Assembly (NCBI RefSeq): GCF_019649055.1
Contig: NW_026570254.1
Location: 1,178,001 to 1,242,000 of the forward strand
Origin: Paramacrobiotus metropolitanus
Lineage: Eukaryota; Tardigrada; Eutardigrada; Parachela; Macrobiotidae
Reading direction: 5' to 3'
DNA: 64,000 nt
The notes below the pieces were generated by a model. That model did no database searches, had not been told where the DNA came from, and was given only the letters and a program-made list of their open reading frames with translations. Shown one piece after another: positions 12,301 to 23,320 of the stretch (within the stretch, counting starts at the first letter, position 1; each line of letters opens with the position of its first letter). Position numbers and translations under genes: made by a program.

Positions 12301-13279
12301 GAAAAATGTTTTTACTTACTGATGCGATCAAGTTATTTTTGGGTAGGTTGTCCAACAATTTTTGAGCGATAAGATTCGGCTTTTCGTTGATTCCTTGTTT
12401 TTTCAACCACTGCAAAGATTTCGATTTAGGCATAACTTCGGATCTTTGTCGTATTTAAAAGCTTAGGGGACATGTCACATCGACAGCAACAATATCCCTG
12501 AATAATCTTAACCACAGGCACAAGGCTAGGCACGTCATTCAACAATGGAATGAGCACATTCGAAACAATTCTTGCATCATGCTGATATCGATGTTTACGC
12601 CGGTTGAGGAATGCACCAACGGCCAAGCCCATCCGGTATGTTATTCATCGAAATCCTACCTGGCAAATTTGCATAGCATCGTTGCACTGGTAATCTCCAT
12701 GGCGGGGATCACAGGCGTTGACGGCATTGGGAATTTCTTCAATGTTCGGATAGCACGACAAAACCGCGACGTGGAACAACGCTTCCAGTCGTTTTCGGGT
12801 GGTATGCGACTCCGCTGAGGCCTGTGATTCTCGGCTTTCTAAGGCCTAAAAATTTAAAATCAGTAAAATGGCAGCAAGTAAGGACTTCGAAGCGCTGTAA
12901 TAACATCGCAAGAAAAAGATGAAATTTTAATTATTAATTACATTGTAAAGCACTTACAATATTTGACAAAATCAATGTTCAACTAAAAGTGTCGTTGTAC
13001 CTTTTGTAAATGCGCCATACGAAACTTGAGACGAGCATTCGTATCACTCAGGCTCTCCATATCGCCGGAAGATCCGTCATTTGCTAGAGCGTCCACAGAC
13101 CTTTTCATATCTGCGACTTGTTGCTCCAGCCCTGCGGTTTCCTTTTCCTAACGTTACGCAAAATCAGAATACTGTACTGTAATTAAGTGCACTGCACAAT
13201 AATTACGTGCGGCATTAAACGACAGACTCACCTGAGCTAATGTGCGCTCCGCGACGGCTGCTGTAGGCACCGAATCCAT
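9333..13279 (-). CDS. RARS1: Cytoplasmic arginyl-tRNA synthetase
   Basis: Class I synthetase that charges tRNA-Arg in the cytosol. Exon 1 is [16 protein letters not shown]; exon 2 is a coiled coil ([20 protein letters not shown]), matching the N-terminal extension that anchors animal RARS1 in the multi-synthetase complex. Then come [39 protein letters not shown] and [12 protein letters not shown], the N-terminal tRNA D-loop-binding region. The HIGH-like signature is [15 protein letters not shown], followed by [20 protein letters not shown] and [34 protein letters not shown] and [18 protein letters not shown] follow; no classical KMSK is present, as in most ArgRS. The anticodon-binding domain has [19 protein letters not shown] and [17 protein letters not shown], and the end is [12 protein letters not shown]. 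All features of a complete enzyme of about 660 residues are there. Confidence 0.95.
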
Positions 13280-13281
13280 AA

Positions 13282-13296
13282 TTACGGCAAAATCAT
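13282..13296 (-). promoter_or_regulatory. Five-codon uORF immediately upstream of RARS1
   Basis: ATG ATT TTG CCG TAA ends two bases before the RARS1 ATG on the same strand. It is the nearest upstream ATG if the gene starts at the suggested TATA box. Ribosomes reading it would stop right at the main start and could reinitiate. This is a sequence observation; translation is inferred. Confidence 0.45.
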
Positions 13297-13303
13297 CCAG
13301 TGA

Positions 13304-13620
13304 TCAGTGCAAGCGTTCGATGGAGGGATCGTAAGTGAGCGATTCCGGGATGTTTAACTTTTCCACTTCCTGACTTCCACGATCAAAGCGACGAATTAGT
13401 TGGCAGCGCACGCACTAGTAAATCAAAGAAGATTGTTTTAACTGCTGCTGAAGTGTTGTTAAGTAACCCTATTCCGGGTCCACGTATCCAACAATAACCG
13501 CACGTTTCGCGAAATTCGAAAGCCGAAAACGGAAAAATAAAATATAAATCCTCCGAAAATGGGAACTCTACTAACTCTACTCAAACGATCAGAGTTCCGG
13601 CAACGACTTTTATACTGCAT
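13304..13620 (-). CDS. Possible small unassigned gene upstream of RARS1
   Basis: I do not recognise this product. An ATG at 13620 opens a frame starting MQYKSRCRNS with a hydrophobic stretch GGFIFYFSVFGF. A putative 54-bp intron (GTTACT...TTTACTAG) would join it to an open exon 13440-13304 starting CVRCQLIRRFDRG and ending DPSIERLH then TGA. The total is about 90 residues with one possible membrane segment. After the TGA, the same frame stays open through SLDDFAVI directly into the RARS1 ATG. The first part overlaps a minus-strand TATA-like element, and the donor is weak, so this could equally be RARS1 leader sequence. Confidence 0.22.
13607..13614 (-). promoter_or_regulatory. TATA-like element, minus strand, candidate RARS1 promoter
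   Basis: The plus-strand word CTTTTATA reads TATAAAAG on the minus strand. A start about 30 bp downstream would give RARS1 a leader of roughly 300 nt. It lies in the 824-bp divergent gap shared with SCYL1. Confidence 0.35.
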
Positions 13621-14103
13621 CAACTGGAAGACATGACGTACTATGTGTGTAACAGTGTAAGTACACACTACACACCACTACGTCACACCGCACTTGTTCT
13701 TTTTTAAAGTACTATTAAGGTACTGTATAAAGTACTGCACAATGCTCATACGTACCAGTTCAAGCTGCACATCTGGTCTGTTTACAATTTGCATGCATGT
13801 AAAATAAATAATTCGTTAAAATTTACCAAAAAATTAACTTTTTGTGATTGTTTTCTCTTTAAAAAATCTGTACGGCATACTGTTGGATCTATTAAATACT
13901 TCTGCAATTTGCTGCGTAGTTTAAAACTACATATTTATGTCCTTGGAAAGTCGCCACCATTGTAGGATCTCCAATCCACGTTGACAAGCTCTTGGCTTTG
14001 ATGATGTGATTATGAGTTCATAATTTTACCATCTGGCATCACACCCGTTTTTTATTCTATTTCTTGCGTGTTTACCTCAAGGCTAGTGTAATTTGGCTTG
14101 GGA

Positions 14104-17100
14104 ATGTTTTCGTCGATATTCTCGCGAGATCCTATCAAAGCGTTTGAATACGAGGCTCAGGACGTTGTCCTGTCGTATTCTGGATGCTCGTTCTGGACTC
14201 TGCATAAAGGGATTAAAAAGGTTTTTGTTCGGCTGGTCGATCCCACAGAGCACTGAAAAAGGGATAAAAAAATTGTGTTTTGTTTAGGGAAGTGGAGAAG
14301 AATTTTCCATTTTCGTATACGATGCTCAAAAACAAGGAGAATCATGGGTACGTGCGCTCCTGTTGTCGCTAGTATATGTGGTTAACTTTGCAGCTAGCTG
14401 TATAATGTTTTACATGCTTAGTTATCTGCCGCAAAAGCATCCTTGAAGCGATTAAAAACAATGCGCCATCCGAATATTTTAACTTACGTCGATGGTTTAG
14501 AGGTATGCGAAAACTGCTTTCTTTTTTTTCCATTAGCGCAAACACAGACAACCTCAACTGTTTTCTTTTGCAGACAGATAAAATTGTTTATATTGTGACG
14601 GAGCCAGTAACACCGTTATCCGAATACTTGTTGAAGTGTACCAAGAAAAATGATCATTTATTAGCATGGGGACTTTTTCAAATCGCGGTAAGTTGTATTC
14701 TTTTTTTCTGTGTGTAAATGTTTTGGTGTTAGACTTGTCGATTTCTTAAAACTGGTTTCGTTGATCATTTATTCATTGTGACAGAAAGCACTGAGTTTCC
14801 TCAATGAAACGGCCAATCTCGCGCACCATAATGTTTCCGTCAATTCGGTGTTCGTTAGCAAAGCCGGCGAATGGAAACTGGGTGGTCTGGATTACGTCAC
14901 TCCAGCCGAATCCGACTCGGCTCCGTCGCTGAACAGCCTGAAAAATTATGTCGAACCACCGGAATATACGCGCGGTGGAGGCGGTCGTAAGAATGGGGAG
15001 AAGTGGTCGACGGATATTTGGGGATACGGCGTCCTTGTTTATCAAGTCTTCAACGGGAATGTGCCCAGCAAAGACGCCCTGAAGCAACTCCACAATGTAC
15101 ATGCGTAATTCGACAAGGCATTGGATTAAGTGTGATTCTGTCGTAAATATCAGTTGGCAGTGCTTTTGATGATTTTTCGCCGATTTTCAGTTACCAGAGT
15201 CTCTTCGCCCGCATTATCCATCGTTAATATCGACCGATCCCAGGGCGCGGATTAGTCCGACAGAACTTATTAATCGTTGTACAACGGGACGCGGCTTCTT
15301 CCAGAATCCGGTTATCGATGCGATGAATTTTCTTGATGAAGTACAGGTAATGATCATCAGTACAGGTAATGATTGATGAAGTACAGGTTTTGTTAAATAC
15401 GCTTAGCATACGTTTTCTGTTATGTGTTTGAGCCCCCGTTGTAATGTTTGTTGGTTTGTTCGCTGCTACAGTTGGTCGACTAATTTATAAGTAACTCTTA
15501 TTGATCTTAATTTAGCTGAAGTCGCCGGACGAGAAGACTAGGTTTTTCGGAAGGCTTGTGGAATTAGTAGAATCCTTGCCAGAGGAAGTGTGTACATATC
15601 GAGTTCTGCCACAACTCCTTAATACGTTCGAATTTGGACCAACAGATAACTCAACTCTTCCTATACTGCTAAAGGTTAGGGACAAAGGAGAAATAAAACT
15701 GAGCTATCGCATACCCGCAGTATCTGTTTTTGTGCACTTTTAGCTCGGGAAAGGTTTGAAAGATGACGAATACCAAAAGCGAATCATTCCAGTAGTTATA
15801 AAACAGTTTTCTTCCACGGATCGCGCTGTGCGGATGCAGCTTTTGCAACAAGTATGCAATCGTTAGTCCTGCTGTGGTCAGCGTTGTTCTGTTATACATT
15901 TCGACTCCTGAAATTCTCTATGTACCGGAAATAGGCCGTAATCACAACGACAGACATCAATGGTATTTTGATTGTTGGAATTAAATTGCAGGGCAGCTGA
16001 CCTGTAACAATATCTTCGCTCTGGGTCAAAAATATGACTATTATTCTTGTTTCAGATGAAATTTTACATTGATCACCTGAGTTCGTCGATTGTAAACAAT
16101 CAGATTTTTCCAAATGTTGCTAATGGATTTCTTGATACGAATCCAGCGATCAGAGAAGAAACGGTCAAAGTAAGAAAACATCAACATCGCCATGATCTTG
16201 TGAAATGCGCATTTATAAAACTGTATTTAAGGCTGTGATTTGCTTTGTAGTCAATTGTTCTGCTTGCTCCTAAACTCAGTTCAAAAAATCTCAACGAAGA
16301 AGTGATGAAGCATTTTGCCAGGATCCAAGCAAAAGATGACCAGGTACGAATTTTATGTTACTACAAAATATAGTTCCTATTTGATTTAATATTGTGAAGC
16401 GATGGGCAGTAACACACATTTCATTTTTCCTTGTAGGGTGCTATACGAACTAACACGACCGTTTGCATTGGAAAGCTGGCGCCGTGCTTGGTACCAGATG
16501 TGAGTTTTTCGTTTCTTAGTTCAATTTTAAAATTTACTGTTTTAAATGTACAGATTTTGACTCTTTTGTTGTGCACTGTACTCCTTAGGTGCGGTTGAAG
16601 GTGCTAGTATCAGCGTTTTCGCGTGCCTTGCGAGACCCATTTCCTCCTTGCCGGGTGAGCGGTGCTGTTGGATTTGCCGTAACCTTTGAATATTTTTCGC
16701 TGAAAGACGTTGCAACACGTGTGTTGCCGTCACTTGTGTTGCGCTCTGTGGATCCGGAGAAAGAAGTCCGTGATCAAGTTTTGAAGAGCGTCAAATTGTT
16801 TATGGATCGCTTGGAGCAGGTCTCCGAGAAACCAGAATTAAAGGATGAAATGGGTACTGAAATACTTCATGTGCGGAGGAATTTGCCGTTGTTTACCTTT
16901 CGTATGGATCTGTTTGGTTAGAATCCAAAGTGAACGCTGGCAGCATAAACGTTATCAATACTGCGGCTAACTGGGCTGGATGGGCAGTCAATTCACTTAC
17001 GGCCAAATTTTACAAAGGAAAGCCGGGAGATCAATCGTCCCAAAGCAATATTGCAGCTAAAGGAGAAGGTGAAATTATGTGATAAGCGAAAGTACTAAGA

Positions 17101-18286
17101 ATCTGCGTTTGTAATTGCCTTGTCTTTATTTCTCCTGATTTTTTATGTGTTGCTTTGATTCATAGTAGTTAATCATGGTAAGAAACACCACTAACTGAAA
17201 TTGTACGCTCATCGTAGAAAATGGAAATTTGAAATACTCTTCTGATCAGCGCGACGATAGCAAGCTCTCACCCATGCAGCCAATGGCCGCATCTCCCGTT
17301 CCATCGGGTGGAAAATCACCCACCGCAGCCTCCTCTTCGGGGTGGGATGAAGGCATTGATGACTGGTCATTTTTGCAAGTATGAAATGAACACTGGCTAA
17401 TTTATGGGGGCAAAACCCGAAAATTTGTCGGTTGCCACAGGATGCAAAAGCGAACCTCCCCAACGCGCCAATAACGTCACCGGTTAGTGGAAACGCCGAC
17501 GGATGGGATGATGCGGACTGGAGCACGCCTATCGTAGGTGATCGCAGTTTCTTGGTACGCCATCAGTTACAGAGCAAAATTTCTTTAGAGCGAGGCGGCT
17601 CCGAAATCCGGCATCCCCATTATCAAGCCCCCACCGCCTGCGGGTAGTGTTGTCAAACCATCCAGCAATGCGTCGCCGTTCGCTGATTTGAACAATGAAG
17701 ATATATTTTCCTCCAGAGTTCCTGCTTCCACCGCTAAGGTAAATTTTATCTCCGTTACATAGCACGTGTTGAAATAGTACAACAGATTCAGAAAAAGTCG
17801 CTGAATTTTCTGAACCCCATAAAGGGTTTGCTCTGGCTAAGTAGTAGATGTTGTTGTAAGTTTAAACTGATTCGAATATCATAGTTTTGAGCTTGTACAT
17901 CACGTGTGTAATTCCACTTCGTTTCCAGCCTACTGTTAAAGCTGCGCCTTCTAAAGCGCCAAATAATTCCACGGGAAGGACGGCTACTACGCCGCTGAAG
18001 CCGACCACGAATGCAGCCAGCAGTCCCAAGGCAGGTAATCAGACCACCTCGTGGGATTCATGGGACACATGGGATACGACCAAGACTGGTAAACAGTCTA
18101 TGCAGAATCTGGACTGTGGTGTCAGAAAGGAAAAATTAGCTTTTTCTTTCAGGTGATGCCACCACTTTGAAACCGACCACCGCAACGAAAGGTGCAGCAA
18201 AACCTATGAAGCTGACAGCCAAAAGTTGGATCTACTGGAATAAACATTCCGATTCAAAACTTCACTCGTACAACAATTTTAGTTAA
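14104..18286 (+). CDS. SCYL1: SCY1-like pseudokinase 1
   Basis: SCYL1 is a catalytically inactive kinase-like protein with HEAT repeats that works with COPI in Golgi-ER traffic and in tRNA export. Exon 1 begins [17 protein letters not shown], the family N terminus, then [28 protein letters not shown] and [17 protein letters not shown]. The activation region reads [10 protein letters not shown] in place of a DFG, as expected for a pseudokinase, with [18 protein letters not shown] later. HEAT-like exons follow: [85 protein letters not shown] and [20 protein letters not shown]. The tail is Trp/Asp/Ser-rich ([33 protein letters not shown]). It ends AKPMKLTAK, then [10 protein letters not shown] and beyond to TAA; the expected basic KLD-type COPI motif is out of frame by one base. 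Confidence 0.93.
15342..15387 (+). repeat. Triplicated splice-donor segment in SCYL1
   Basis: TACAGGTAATGAT occurs at 15342-15354 and again at 15361-15373; GATGAAGTACAG, the end of the exon, recurs at 15375-15386 followed by GTTTTG. This gives three CAG|GT donors at 15346/7, 15365/6 and 15386/7. Only the first keeps the exon in the family frame (FLDEVQ). Confidence 0.75.
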
Positions 18287-18762
18287 TTTTAATGGCAGTT
18301 TTACCGAATGGGCATACGTTTTATGTTCTTCTGCATTTTATCGTACCGATACGATATTATTGCTGAATTTGTGATTGAGAGGTACATATACAATATTAAG
18401 TATTACCAATAATGTACTGGCATATTTATGAGGGTTCTTGTCTTGATTTCAGATAGTTTTTATCAATTTTATAACAGCATGTCTCTCCTTATAACAACTC
18501 TTTATTTTCGATGTTTGGCGTATGAAGTTGCTGCGTGGTGTACAAACATGTATCGGAAATGCAAAATGCATCTACGGATTGGCTGAGACTTTACAACACA
18601 TAACCGGCCACTTAATACGTCCATTTACAATTTTACACAGCCTGCACTTGTTAAGTTTTTACTTGATAACGTTAACCATGATAAAATGTTGAACATCTAT
18701 GAACGAAAGACAACGTCAAACTGAAAGTTAACACAAATGCACTCATGTTTGTGCAACGTATT
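18287..18762. other. Convergent gap SCYL1 / ACTR10
   Basis: This 476-bp tail-to-tail gap has no gene. TTTATT at 18501-18506 reads AATAAA on the minus strand and is a plausible ACTR10 poly(A) signal. An AATAAA at 18239-18244, still inside the SCYL1 coding frame, is the nearest plus-strand signal. Confidence 0.5.
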
Positions 18763-21178
18763 CTACCGTACTACCCTACGGTCTTTACCGACGTAGCACC
18801 ACTCCTTTAACAAATGCGAGGCGTTACTTCCAGTAGCTCGCAGCATGAGATCTTCTCTAGTTATCCAAATGCAATCCGGATAATAATTAGCATGTCCCAG
18901 TATGCTACCTGAAAAGACCAAACGAAAATTCGGAGTGTAGAACACCAAGTGCGAAAAATTTTGGGGACTATACATGCGAGTACTGTCTCTTGAAAGTTGT
19001 AAACGTTAAGCAGTTAATTAAACAATTCAAACTGAGTCTGCGATCATCCAGAAAATAACTGTCAGGGTAGGTGAAGCAACAAATGCCATACTAACATCCT
19101 TTCCATGCCACAATACTGGGAGGAATTTTTTCTGTAGAGATGAACCGAAACGAAGCATTGGGTAACCTGGTGGCATATGGTTCTTCCTTAACCAATTCCG
19201 ACAATTCCGTGCTAAGGCGTGGAATAAAGTTTCTTATTTCGGCTAATCCACCCATAACCAGCATATTCTGCGTCATCGCTGTTCTTAGATCGACTGGGCA
19301 CTGCAAAAAAAGTTCGCGTTTAAGATCCTGGAAATTCGACATTAGGTGGTGCTTTTTGATGTAACACTGCGTCTCAACCATCACATACCCGAAGAATACA
19401 ATCCAGTATCTGCGTGGGAAAATTCTGGCCATCCGGTGTCAGGAGCAAAGTAGGTCTCCATTATTTCTTCTCTAAAATAACTATAGCATGGAAGGTCTGC
19501 AGATGAAATTTAGACTACAAATTCTTACACAAATCTCCCAGAAACAACAACCTCATGAACTTGATTTCCTGTTTTCAAATGCAGTCTAAGATCCGGAAAA
19601 GCCTTAAATGTCTAGAAAATAACAGAGATGGAGTAAATACTTTTATATCACAATGCACCGACACAGATTATTGTTTACCTCACTATACGCTTCGCCGTTT
19701 CTTAATTTTTTAGCCCTTTTCGAAATTGTGCACGGTATCCAGCGGTCTATATTCAAAAACATATTTTCTGTCAGGTAACAACAAGAAGCAGTGACTGACA
19801 CTGATTTAACCCCGCACCGATCAGATTTTGGGTGAAGTCCTCCATATCCAGATTATGGCAAATTTCAGTTGCAGTTGCTAAAATCAACAAAAATATACAT
19901 ACAGTATAAGTTTAATGTTGCAACCAAACGAAAAAATTTAGTAAATTTTTTTAACTGAACGATGCATTTATTTACCCTGTACTGGAACTACGGAAGGCGT
20001 ATCTTCCGCATCCGGCACTGAATTTATTAAAGACCGTACAACCTGGAGAGCTTTGGGCAAATCTTGTTCAACATACCTTCAAAAAGACGAACACCCTCAG
20101 TGCATCTCATTCCAGAAGGAATTTACAGTATAATAAGTACTTACTTGACAAGTGCACTGAAGCCCATGTGCGGCAGACTCTCCCAAGCCCCACAACAGCG
20201 GTGTTCGTACAAACCTGAGGAAACAAATTTCTTGCGAAATGGTCACAGGTTTAAATTATGCAAATTTACTGGAATCAGTCTTGTCGTATTTCCAACATCG
20301 ATAATAAATCCAGTGTGCAGTGTTCCCAGAGCGGCAAAAACTGTCATGTGAGGAGCGACAAAAGCAACAGATGGCACCTACAATTTCACGTTTCACTTTA
20401 ACCACGAAAAAATTGTGCAGTTAACGATTAACCACTTTCAGTCGTAACTGCAAGATATCAACTCTAAAAAGCTCCGGTTCACAAACCTCAAAGTGTACGA
20501 GTAAAACATCCAAAATAGCTTTTTCCACCTTTTCCGAAACAAAGGGGTTCAGGATTACGAGCACTTTTCGATCCTTTGAATTTGTTAGCAGAATCCTACA
20601 AAGGGAATACACAAAAACGTGAGTCCACACAGGCTCGTCATATTTCGAATATATAAAAATTTAAAATTCGTAGGGCTTTTAAATCCAAAGAAATCCAACC
20701 TAGAGTAGGCATTCTTGAAAAAGCTTCCGAAGTGCTTCTTGTCGCTCAGCTTGACCAACCCCGACGTCCAGTAACTCCAACTCTCTGCAAAACGCGTCTC
20801 CAGAATGTTTACCATCAATATGCAATCGCATATTACTTTGAAAAAAGAGTTTGCACTAACCCTGCCTTCCGCCACTTGACCCAAGCTTGGCACAATTGCG
20901 GCGGGCGCAGGTTCGCCAGCGAATCCAAGCCTGTGGCACAACAATGCGGGAACTAACAGGACTGTCCGGTAACATTCTCATGGGATTATTAATGGCGGAA
21001 CGTTCTTACGATTAGTTCACTATTCGTACTTCATTAACCAACATGCAAGAGCCACTTGGTTTACGCAATCCTCTGCTTATTGTTGTAGTTTGGAAGCATA
21101 CCGTGTCAATTTCGAGCCAATTTCAATAACCACAGCATTCCGATGCAGAGGAACAGCAAATCGGCCCGGTGATGTCAT
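18763..21178 (-). CDS. ACTR10: Actin-related protein 10 (dynactin pointed-end subunit Arp11)
   Basis: Arp11 caps the pointed end of the dynactin filament with p62, p25 and p27 and helps bind cargo. The start MTSPGRFAVPLHRNAVVIEI leads into GSKLT then RLGFAGEPAPAAIVPS, the actin-fold phosphate-1 region. Next are GLVKLSDKKHFGSFFKNAYS, ILLTNSKDRKVLVILNPFVS, VPSVAFVAPHMTVFAALGT and HTGFIIDVGNTTRLIPV (phosphate-2 loop), then HRCCGAWESLPHMGFSALVK. QILDCILR joins CPVDLRTAMTQNMLVMGGLA, the adenosine region. ASFRFIST and SIVAWKG precede SILGHANYYPDCIWITREDL near the C terminus; the protein ends KDRRVVR. The middle (about 19500-19900) could not be spliced into one clean frame by eye, so those exons are uncertain. 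The family call rests on the two conserved ends and the CPVDLR block. Confidence 0.85.
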
Positions 21179-21860
21179 ATTAAGTTCCTGTACCAGAAGA
21201 GCAACGAGCCTCCTGCTACAACCGAGCAAACTCGAATACAGAAACGGAGAAACCTTCAGAGAAAACTATTTCACCGCCAAGCTGACGACAATCCTGGACC
21301 AAAGCGGGAATATTCAAAGAAGATACCAATAACTGCACCAGTAACCCGCAAATAAACCTTGCCACATGTTAGTCAAAGACTCAAAGCTGAAAATCCAAAT
21401 AAACAAGCAAAGTTGAAGTAAGTTGCAACTTATAAGTTATAAGTAATCGTTTTTTCGACTTGCATTTTTTTGTGTTGTAAACAGACAGTAAACTTGTAAT
21501 TTTACCTTGCAAACTCACACACAAATCACGCCTTAGGGCGGCACCAAGGATATTTATGTCCACAGACACACAGATATTTTCAAAGAATTTCCTGATTGGC
21601 TATCCATATGAATGAATGCAAATGAATGGAAACCGCATCGTCTGGTTCATTGACTGCACGGCAGTATCACGTCACACACACGTAAAGAAGATCGAAAACA
21701 CGCAAAATTTAAATGGGTCATAGTCCAGGCGCGATCTAGCACAATCGCAATAAGACTGAGCCGCATAACAAACCTTCAGCACGCTGCGACAACAACACCA
21801 CCGTTTTTACAGTTTGCATGGAGTAATATACTCGCTAAACCGTTATATTCGTACAGCATC
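21179..21860. promoter_or_regulatory. Divergent gap ACTR10 / zinc-finger gene
   Basis: About 680 bp with no coding exon that I can support. It should contain both promoters. A local dyad-rich run (TTGCAACTTATAAGTTATAAG) spans roughly 21423-21443. Nothing else stands out. Confidence 0.4.
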
Positions 21861-23004
21861 ATGCCTGAACTGGATCATGTTTCTTCCGCGTTTCCTGTTG
21901 TTCCATCTCCTCCAGATCCGGAAGACACGGACAGCTGCGGTGGTACTTCTACGCAGCTGGTACATATTTACGACTAGAATTTACTATGCATAGTCGACAT
22001 TGATAATCAAAATTCAAAGGCAACGGAATTCCGGTAAGCCATTCTTGAAAATTTTGCTGTTGCAGGCCGTGAAAGATACCGAGAATGCTGGGGAAACGGC
22101 AAGTCTTCCTTCTGGCGAGGAGCCGGAACCAGCATTGCTTTTGGAAAATACCACGGAAACGGTTTTGGCGGTGTTCGAAACCATCGCCTGTCCTGTGCAG
22201 CCGGAAACTGTTGCCGGTGAAGTCACGAAAACGAGCTTAATTATTGTGGAAAAATCTGCGACGGTCGCGGAACCGATTTCTCCAGTCAGCCCGACGAAAC
22301 CCAGCCGCGGCCTGTCGCGTTGCAGTTCGCAGGATTCAATCGCGCATGCTGCGCGCTCACCAGCGCGGACACAGAGTCCAGCACGCTGCTTTCCGAAGGA
22401 GCACGCCGATTACGTGAAAGCCGTGACAACAGACGATGGAAAAATTTACGTGTGCGCGCACTGTGGTTTTCAATCGTCGAGCGAGGAAGACATTTTTTCC
22501 ATGCACATGCCGTTCCACACGAAACGCAGCAAGCATTCTTGCCCAAATTGCAGCTTCTCATCGAACGACGCCGCTACCGTGGTGGCGCATATGGATCAGC
22601 ATCGACATCGCTTCAGTTTTGATCTTTACCAACCGAAAGTGATCTCGAAAACCGTGGAGATCTATCGCTGTCGCCATTGCCCCTTTGAGACGGTAATTCA
22701 GGAGGATTATTCCGACCATATTTTGCAGCACTGGGATAAACCGCAGAATCGCTTCCACTGTTCCCTGTGCTCCTTCTGCGGACCGGATCAGCGCACGGTG
22801 GTGGAGCATGAAGCGCTGCATTATCTGCAGCGACCACGGTATTTGGACGGCGTCGTCAAGTACGTCCGCAAATATCAGGCCAGCCAGGATAAAACGCCGT
22901 TTCTGCTGGAGAGCGATGTGTGGAAACCCAAGAATGTCCGAAAACATCGCTCCATGTCGGAGGCGCAGAAAGAGGGACTGCGACGGATGCTCCGGGATTA
23001 TTGA
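21861..23004 (+). CDS. Four-finger C2H2 zinc-finger protein, family not recognised
   Basis: Two exons: 21861-21959 (33 codons, MPELDHVSSAFPVV) and 22066-23004, joined in phase 0 over a 106-bp intron with clean GTACAT and TTGCAG ends. The protein is about 345 residues. The first 140 are acidic, then Ser/Pro-rich (SPVSPTKPSRG, SPARTQSPAR). Four C2H2 units follow: CAHCGFQSSSEEDIF with H-x3-H; CPNCSFSSNDAATVVAHMDQ with HRH; CRHCPFETVIQEDY with H-x3-H; and CSLCSFCGPDQRTVVEH with a later His. The Cys-x2-Cys-x-Phe pattern resembles the atypical fingers of REST/ZNF-type DNA binders, but I cannot name an ortholog. A basic tail (KPKNVRKHRSMSEAQKEGLR) ends the protein. GC content is visibly higher than in the flanks, and the reverse strand is also open, as a shadow. 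An AATAAA lies at 23315. Confidence 0.85.
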
Positions 23005-23314
23005 GGGTTTTGCGAAGTTTTCTTCCTTTCTGCGTGTAGTGTGCATGTTGATGTTCGGAACCGATGACGGTTGGTGGTGTTGGTGGCACGTCAGTGAGTA
23101 GTATTTCTTCTCCTGTGTTATGCAGTTCAGTCGTTCAGGGTGGTTTCTCAGGTTGCAGCATAAGTGTTTTGTGGGGTGAGAAGTCTGGTATTTTGCTGTT
23201 ATACGAAAGGACTGTGGCTAGCGGTAGCAGCTATGCATATAAGGTCTGTGAATACTTAATTTTTTGTACTTTGTCTGCACGTGCACCTTTGGTGAATTTG
23301 TGTGCCCTGTGTAG

Positions 23315-23320
23315 AATAAA
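23315..23320 (+). promoter_or_regulatory. Poly(A) signal of the zinc-finger gene
   Basis: AATAAA is 310 bp past the stop codon at 23004, in a T/G-rich 3' untranslated region. Confidence 0.55.

Noticed and set aside
14157-14345. Minus-strand frame over SCYL1 exons 1-2
   Set aside because: Shadow of the plus-strand exons, which encode the recognised SCYL1 N terminus.
22558-23046. 162-codon antisense frame in the zinc-finger gene
   Set aside because: It is the reverse shadow of the GC-richer coding exon; the plus strand has clear zinc-finger cysteines and histidines.
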